DNA of 64,000 nucleotides, from NCBI GenBank assembly GCA_963931865.1, contig OZ007506.1, positions 6,289,476-6,353,475 of the forward strand, given 5' to 3'. The notes under the pieces were generated by a model that saw only the letters and a program-made list of their open reading frames with translations, had not been told where the DNA came from and made no database searches. The first letter of the stretch is position 1, and every line of letters begins with the position of its first letter. Positions 58,151 to 64,000 of this stretch are shown here, one piece after another. Both the position numbers and the translations under genes were made by a program. This stretch comes from Axinella damicornis. Lineage: Eukaryota > Porifera > Demospongiae > Axinellida > Axinellidae.

Positions 58151-59162
58151 AAATTGACTGTCTGAGGTGCATTTTGGCGCATTCTCTGCCCAGTGTATCT
58201 AAAATTCATTACTACATAGCTATCCGAGTGAAAATTACACAAAATTGTACACAACATGGCCATTAAAATGGGCTAAAAAGGTAAACTAGCTGCTTCCATT
58301 CTACGGGGGTGTTTGCGAATGAAAATCTTACAAACAGTGTCAACATCAATTGCTACATGGTAATGAGTGTGTATGAGTCCCAGAGCGCTAAGTCTCTCCT
58401 CTTTCTGTGTACATCTCATTGACAAGTAATTGTTGGCAGACTGAGAGGATCCACAGAGACGCTGATGTCCTCGATCGGCGAAAGCTGCGTTCTGGACCAG
58501 AAGATGAGCTGGGGTGTTCCTCAGATGGTGATCCAGTGTCACGTTCTGCAATCACAAAACACCCAGGAGGCTGCACTTATCACGGACTACTTAATGATTT
58601 AATAAACAGAACTTGTTAGCTAGGATGTTATCAGGCTACGTTAATACTTAGCTATAACCCTGCATGATATGATAGACAAAGTGAAAGTGTAGCTACTCAC
58701 CATTGCCTGTGGTCCTTCCTCGTTTACTTACTGAAGTATGCTTGAATGCCCTGTGCCTGTGGAGCCCGCGTTGTCGTTTCATCCTTCTGCACTCGCATAG
58801 CGCCTAGCAGCTGCGCAGCAATTGAATTGCACATTGCATCGTGCACGTACGTGGACGTGGGTGGCCGGCTAGTGGCCTCGTTCCATGCGTATGCATGCGC
58901 GTATGGCCTGGGGGACGCATGCCTAGTCTACAGCTGTGAGTACGAGTGCAACGTCGCCGGCGTGGCTGGCCGGCCGGCTACATGTAGCCTCGTACCCAGG
59001 CTAGGCTACATGTACAAAACCCAAGGTCGCTACAGTACTATAGTCGAGTAGACCTACCGTCGACGGTCACACCGCAACGGCTACGCGAAGGCGATGACCT
59101 TCAGGAAAGGTGCGTTCTTGGCTCGAGGGGGGTTCGTCCGCACCCAACGAACCCCCCCTGGT
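58151..59162. other. Non-coding, no gene recognised
   Basis: No recognisable gene. A short palindrome GTAGCCTCGTACCCAGGC and inverse sits at 58980-59005, a minimal TAGCCTCGTTCC-type relic. Confidence 0.5.
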
Positions 59163-59340
59163 CAGGCCCGTAGGAAGCAATGATAGTTTGGTCAGGCGGA
59201 GAGCGCTTTGCATATATATTTCAGCGTGGCGGCATGGCGCGCGCAGCGAGAAGCGTAGCGCAAGCGTGCGAAGCGCGTGACGTAGGGGGGGGGGGGGGGG
59301 GGGGGTCTGGGGGCCCTCCCCCAGGGAAATTTTGAATTTT
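59163..59340. mobile_element. DNA-transposon end, CAGGCCCGTA type, upstream of the protease genes
   Basis: CAGGCCCGTAGGAAGC, then GCGCAGCGAGAAGCGTAGCG-like sequence, a 21-base poly-G (59285-59305), TCTGGGGGCCCTCCCCC and GGGAAATTTTGAATTTT. It has the same organisation as 57978-58150. It ends 270 bp before the USP start codon and could be the left end of an element that includes the genes which follow. Confidence 0.55.
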
Positions 59341-59610
59341 AGACCTTCTGAGATCGTTTCTGGTGCAATCTTGGGATGAAACTGCAAGATTCAACAACTT
59401 GCTAGCGAGACTGGACATACTTGGTCCGGCGGCCGCCGCACCTGCCGCACCGAACTCCTACGGCCCTGCTGGTTACGGCCCTGCATGTAATAACATTATG
59501 ACTTGTCCATCACGGAAAATCGTATACTTCCGTGTTATCAGATTATTTTAACTCTTACTCGCACGTGGAAAATACCGCGTAAGGCGCGCGAAATACAAAG
59601 GCAAATTGGA

Positions 59611-61268
59611 ATGAAGCGGCTGTGTACATCTCTGTCAGGAAGAATGGACTCTACTAGGGTATACGTACCTATGCGCTCTTCGAAAGTTGCCAGTCGCCCG
59701 GCTGGTGAAGTGTATAACCGCGGCATGCTCCCTGCTGGAATTTCCAACTCAGCAAATAACTGCTACAGCAGTGCTGTCCTCCAGTGCCTGTTCAATCACC
59801 CCTCCTTCCTATCTCTTTTCAATCAACTGCTTTCTAGTCACCCCGTAGTTCTGACAGCTGCAAATTTACAGGTTAGTGAAGATTTATTTGAGCTCATAAC
59901 TATTGTAAGTGTAACTTGTCGTTTCAGGTGAATTCTGCAGTGTTGCTGCACTCAGAACACTATGGGATGGGTACAAATACTCCCTCATCGGTGTCAAACT
60001 GTCACCAGCACCACTGTTAGCAGCTTTGAAAGGTATATGAGGTGATCATATGCATATAATACTAAAGATTTCGACATTCAATCAATAATTCATTGCTGTA
60101 ATTCTTGCTAGACATCTCGCCAGCACTAAGGCGAGGAGTACAATTTGATGCTCAGGAGTTCTACCTTGCTCTAGTTTCGAGTTTGTTGACCAAGGCTGAT
60201 GCACAGTAAGCTGTAGCTCAAATACAATGTATAGCATCTAGTATAATGAAGTCACTGCTCCTGTCCAGACATGCAGTGGCAATTCAGAAGAGAATAGCTG
60301 TGGAAAAGACACAGAAAAGTAAGATAGTATAAGAATCAAACTATATTGCATTTCTAATACATGTATCTGGTACAGCGGCCTGTGGTCAGTGTGGGGAAAT
60401 ATCATCACTAATGAGAATTGATGAGCTGATTATTGAGGTGCATGTTGGGGTGAGTGTGGTGTGCATGTATAACAGAATATTCACTATAGCAGCTCAATTA
60501 TTTCTTTCCCTGCACGCATGTAGGAAGACCGGTCTGTACACGTTCAGGACCTGTTCACGGAGTCACTAGAGGATGACGCTGTTACGTGTAACTGTGATGG
60601 GTACATTCCTTGCTGTTGTTTTCTCACTGATCATGTGTGGACAGACTGTTTACTGCTATCCTTACACGGATGCACAGATGCAACAGGAATGTGACCAAAT
60701 GGCAACAACACAGCCTCTCCTCATTGCCAGAGCTGCTTTGTATCCATATTCAAAGTGCAACAAACATGTCACCCAGCTCTGACCCCCCAAGTGTTCAAGT
60801 GCAGGTATGTTGTTTTTACTGTCAGTGCGTTGTGAGTACTTAAAAACATGTAGGCGTATTGGTACCTGCTATAATATGCATTGTACATAATATTATACTG
60901 TGGTTGATACTTTCTTGTAGAAGTCAACTCTGAAAGTTCCAGGTCATGCACTGACCTACAGCCTGACTGGAGTAGTTGTTCATACTCGTATATCCGAGAC
61001 CTGTGGTCACTACAGAGCATTTGTACGCTCAACCAAGGACAACACACAGTGGTTTTCAGTTGACGATCTAAAGGTACATGGATGCATGGTACACGGTATC
61101 AACAGCTCAACCACCCTCAGGGCTTAACTTCATTTGGTACCCATGCAGGTAACCCCAGTAAGTGTCGCAACAGTTCTCCTTCAAGAACCTTTTATGCTAT
61201 TCTACCAAGCCCAAGAAGGTATACACGTGGTTGCCACTGTCTTGGTTTTCTGTGTAGATGTCATCTAA
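59611..61268 (+). CDS. Ubiquitin-specific protease (USP, peptidase C19), ten exons
   Basis: Thiol protease predicted to remove ubiquitin. Exons: 59611-59875, 59928-60032, 60112-60205, 60269-60318, 60376-60449, 60524-60600, 60645-60804, 60921-61073, 61149-61218, 61258-61268; they sum to 1059 bp, 352 residues. Cys box NSANNCYSSAVLQCL (family GNTCYxNSxLQ; the Cys is kept, the GNT is not), then EFCSVAALRTLWDGYK and GVQFDAQEFYLALV (family QxDAxEF), Zn-ribbon Cys pairs CGQC and CNC with a later RCNRN, LPELLCIHIQ, then the His box CGHYRAFVR and WFSVDDLKV with the third catalytic residue. It is just a core domain. Exon 1 uses a weak donor (GTGAAG at 59876) because the nearer GTTAGT breaks the frame. 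The stop TAA (61266-61268) lies inside the first exon of the Ulp1 gene. Confidence 0.85.
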
Positions 61269-62486
61269 TGTATATCGAACAGGGGTGGAAACACTTTCCC
61301 TACATGCCTGTTGGAGATTACGAGGATTTTGGTGGTTAAATGATCAGGTTTGTTTGCTTTTTTTTGTAGGGATAGGTAAAGGTTTGTAATTCATTCAACA
61401 CTGCTCCTTCCCTGTGTTAGGTTATTGCTTCCTACATGACTATGATTCAGCAGGAAGCAGCCAAGGTATACAGCAATATTTATAGTGAGCATGTGTATAC
61501 GAATGAATATGAATGCATCATTACACAGGCTGGGAGGAAGGTGCTTGTTTTGGGGTCTCATTTCTTTCAGCAGCTACAGAAGGGCACACACACACTATCA
61601 CGGCACCAGAAGGTGAGCATGTATTGCACTTAAAAGGCCAATGTAGTCTTATAGCAGTGCATCTTTATAGCAGATACTCTTGGCGATTGTGTCTGTGTCC
61701 CTAGGAACACCTTCCCAGCCAAGACCTGGTCATGTTTGTCATCCATGACAGTGGTAACCACTGGACCCTACTGGTAAGAGAGTGCAGACATTTAGTTGGT
61801 GGTGAAGGACTGATGCTACCACAATGGTCATGTATAAACTTTGTGGTAGGAAAGGGAGGTGTTTGTTGGGGAATATCTCTCAAGGTTTCTGGTTTGTTTA
61901 TGAACTCCAGGTTGTGGATTTCAACAGGAAATGCATTGAATACTACGACAGCTTGCTAAAAGAGAACAATGCTCACATGATCACAGCTACGTAAGACATT
62001 GAACACGAATTTCGGAATATTACATACGTTTGACCAACACACTGATTCAACCTCAGGGCCTACATGGAAGCAAGCATTGAGAGTGCTGGAGAGCACGTCA
62101 ACTGGGCTGAATGGAGCTACATTCACAAGAAGGTATAACCTTTATCCATCTCATGGTAATTGTAATTTCATTGATATCTATTTAACAGAATATACCAAAA
62201 CAAACCAATGCAGTGGACTGTGGGGTGTTTCTGTGCCAAGTAAGATATGCCACATATATCTACCAAATATGTCTGCTACTTTCTGTCACATGTACCTGTA
62301 TATTCATGATGCAGTATGCACTGCACCGGTCCGAGGAGACCCCACATGTTATAGACAGGCGGGGAGATGGACTAGTGAATCTGATTGTACTTCAACTGCA
62401 TGTAACTATATATATACTGGTAATGAAACTGGACTTTTCAGGCAGACATGGGGATAGTGCGAAAGATGATGCTGATGTGCGAATGA
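61258..62486 (+). CDS. Ulp1/SENP-like cysteine protease (peptidase C48), nine exons
   Basis: Predicted SUMO- or ubiquitin-like-protein-specific protease. Exons: 61258-61347, 61421-61465, 61529-61612, 61705-61773, 61911-61990, 62057-62132, 62189-62239, 62315-62347, 62442-62486; 573 bp, 190 residues. Motifs: FWWLNDQVIASYM (family WLNDxxI), VLVLGSHFFQQL, catalytic His in SGNHWTLL, Asp in VVDFNRKCIEYYDSL, and the oxyanion Gln and catalytic Cys in IPKQTNAVDCGVFLC, with the tail ADMGIVRKMM (family DMxxxRxxM). All four active-site residues are present. The ATG is the first codon of its exon, immediately after an acceptor shared with the USP; the two frames overlap by 11 bases. Using donor GTGGTT at 61228 instead of GTATAC at 61219 would fuse USP and Ulp1 in frame. 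Confidence 0.82.
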
Positions 62487-62666
62487 TCACCTGATGTGAG
62501 TAAAAGTACCAAGCTTCACCATTCTGGTAGTATACAATTTCTATTTCTCTCCTTACAAACTCTTCTTTCTCAATTACCACAGTGCATACAGAGAGCGGTT
62601 GGACCTAATCAGTAAAGGTACAGGCTGAAACTCCGCAGCATTCTACGACAGCAATACCTTCCTTGA

Positions 62667-63338
62667 GCCAGCATTGGCAAAGAAATACCACAGGGCCAAT
62701 CTATTTCTAAGCCATCTCCACCTGGTTCAGTCATTCTAGTAGCTGCACATAACCTTCAGGAAACCTCACAATCTCTCAAGCCACCGTCCACTACCCTGCT
62801 CCAACATACTAATAGGGCCAATGAGCTCTCCCCACCCCTTTTTGTTACAGGCCAATTCTCTTACCCTCCAATGGGTCATACTCCACCCTCACGACCCAGC
62901 AACCGACTGAACTTGGCAAATAAAACAACATGTCCACCCTCCCCATCTCCCAATAATCTTAGTCAGCCCTCCCCACCAGCTATGGTGCTCAGTCAGTCCT
63001 CCCCACCAACTAAGGTGCCCAGTCAGCCCTCCCCACCAACTTCAGCGCCCAGTCAGCCCTACCTACCAACTTCAGTGCCCAGTCAGCCCTCCCCACCAAC
63101 TTCAGTGCCCAGTGAGCCCTCCCCACCAACTTCAGTGCCCAGTCAGCCCTCCCCACCAACTTCAGTGCCCAGTCAGCCCTCCCTACCAACTTCAGTGCCC
63201 AGTGAGCCCTCCCCACCAAGTCTGGTGCCCAGGCAGCCCTCCCCACCAACTACGGTACCCTTTCCATCCCCTGATGGATGCAGACAGCCTTCTCTCTCTC
63301 TGAGGAAACACAAACAGCTATCGTGTACAAGGAAGTGA
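62667..63338 (+). CDS. Pro/Ser/Thr-rich repeat ORF
   Basis: Open for 224 codons to a TGA. The first 70 codons (GKEIPQGQSISKPSPPGSV and on) lack repeats; the rest is about nine or ten copies of a 30-bp unit encoding VPSQPSPPTS with few changes. No ATG lies near the 5' edge, so it is probably an internal exon; acceptor and donor are unclear. A second Pro-rich stretch with CCACCATCATCGCCCACT-like units follows at 63470-63660. Likely a disordered linker between the protease genes and the Cys/His domain downstream, or part of that downstream protein. Confidence 0.45.
   Translation, partial: ASIGKEIPQGQSISKPSPPGSVILVAAHNLQETSQSLKPPSTTLLQHTNRANELSPPLFVTGQFSYPPMGHTPPSRPSNRLNLANKTTCPPSPSPNNLSQPSPPAMVLSQSSPPTKVPSQPSPPTSAPSQPYLPTSVPSQPSPPTSVPSEPSPPTSVPSQPSPPTSVPSQPSLPTSVPSEPSPPSLVPRQPSPPTTVPFPSPDGCRQPSLSLRKHKQLSCTRK
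63000..63250 (+). repeat. 30-bp minisatellite in the Pro-rich ORF
   Basis: Units of TTCAGTGCCCAGTCAGCCCT followed by CCCCACCAAC; changes are mostly single bases (for example CAG to GAG), and all units keep the reading frame. Confidence 0.9.
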
Positions 63339-63469
63339 AGTAGTTACACCAACCATGTATTTAGTTCCACTGAGAACAAGAAACATTGCCCTTGGCAAGA
63401 CAAGCAGTCAACCCAATTATCACCCATAACTCCATCATTGCCCACCCGACCACACTTGTCCACACCATC

Positions 63470-63660
63470 ACCTAGGTCACCACCACCCACCTCACCACCA
63501 CAATCGCCCACCTCACCACCACCATCATCGCCCACTCCGCCACCATCATCACCCACTCCACCACCATCATCACCCACTCCACCATCATCGCCCACTTCAC
63601 CACCATCATCGCCCATCATCGCACAGTCCACCACCATCATCGCCCACTCCACCACCATAC
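63470..63660 (+). repeat. CCACCATCATCGCCCACT-type repeat
   Basis: Irregular units of 15-18 bp rich in CCACCA and CATCATCGCC. The plus strand reads PPPSSPTPP; the minus strand reads GDDGGGVGDDGG. Confidence 0.85.
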
Positions 63661-63683
63661 AGTCCACTGTCAGCGAACCATGA

Positions 63684-64000
63684 AGAGGATATTCCACTTC
63701 AAACGGAAATGAAATATAATCACCTGCCACCTTCACTGCAAGCTATCTTTCCTGATGGCTACTCTTATGTTTTCCATGCATTTAGCTACAGTTCTACATC
63801 AAAAATGGTATTCTCAAAAGGGTGCAACTGCATGGATTCAAAATCTTGAGGAGCACACAGCCACAACATTTCGAGTTACAAGGAGTTATCGTGTAAAAGG
63901 ATGCCGAATACTTTACAAGACTGACCGACACTGCCAACACAAGCGTAAGAAACCAACCTCTAAAGCCATGGCCAAAACCACCAAGTCTAAACGATCTTTG
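63684..64000 (+). CDS. Cys/His DNA-binding-like domain, 3' partial, MULE-type transposase N-terminus
   Basis: From 63788 one frame stays open to the window edge: VLHQKWYSQKGATAWIQNLE, then EHTATTFRVTRSYRVKGCRI, then LYKTDRHCQHKRKKPTSKA. The W...E-H-T-x-T-T-x-R-V pattern with C...HCQH-K-x-K-K resembles the N-terminal zinc-binding (FLYWCH/WRKY-like) region ahead of MULE-type transposase domains in animal elements; that comparison is from memory. Just upstream another frame reads HLPPSLQAIFPDGYSYVFHA, which may belong to the same protein if a frameshift or intron lies near 63785 (TTTAG acceptor at 63776-63785). The transposase domain itself would lie outside the window. Confidence 0.4.

Noticed and set aside
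59872..59927. GTTAGT donor at 59872 for USP exon 1, implying a frameshift in the USP
   Set aside because: The donor GTGAAG four bases on (59876) restores phase and joins LQVSEFCSV, so no frameshift is needed.
62999..63249. CRISPR-like array of 30-bp repeats
   Set aside because: Units are contiguous with no spacers and keep an open reading frame; this is a coding minisatellite in a eukaryotic genome.
63344..63736. Minus-strand Gly/Asp-rich ORF
   Set aside because: It is the complement of the CCACCATCATCG repeat; the flanking genes and the downstream Cys/His domain are on the plus strand.

Overview
This is a eukaryotic, animal-type window. It has genes with many short introns (down to about 45-60 bases), GT-AG splice sites, LINE remnants and dozens of small inverted-repeat elements. 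Two intronless TRIM-NHL genes, a giant ankyrin/Roc-GTPase/death-domain gene and very compact introns suggest an early-branching metazoan, most likely a sponge; that is inference from gene style, not a database match.

Layout. 1-8.5 kb (+): HMG-CoA lyase (HMGCL) in ten readable exons, 5' end missing near a 200-N gap; its C-terminus is a peroxisomal SKL tripeptide. 9.98-12.36 kb and 16.6-18.96 kb (-): two paralogous intronless TRIM-NHL genes, separated by foldback elements. 20-24.3 kb: LINE tails, a 679-bp TIR element and a decayed integrase-type transposase. 24.3-26.0 kb (-): a broken copy of the N-terminal part of cilia protein CFAP54, cut off exactly where the integrase remnant begins. 26-35.3 kb: mostly non-coding, with a LINE reverse transcriptase pseudogene and an unrecognised protein remnant. 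35.35-52.32 kb (+): a giant gene of four readable coding exons, predicted at 5134 residues, with 42 tandem 306-bp units (126 ankyrin repeats), a Roc-like GTPase, a COR-like region and two death-fold modules. 50.6-57.8 kb: inverted MITE pair, then nested direct and inverted duplications.

59.2-64 kb (+): the most unusual part. A transposon-end-like repeat is followed by a complete small USP-type deubiquitinase, then an Ulp1/SENP-type protease whose ATG overlaps the USP stop region (an alternative donor would fuse them in frame), then a Pro/Ser-rich tandem-repeat ORF, then a Cys/His domain like those at the N-terminus of MULE-like transposases, running off the window. I read this as a candidate transposon-borne ubiquitin/SUMO protease cassette.

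All exon models come from reading frames and splice motifs by eye; no alignment or transcript data were available.
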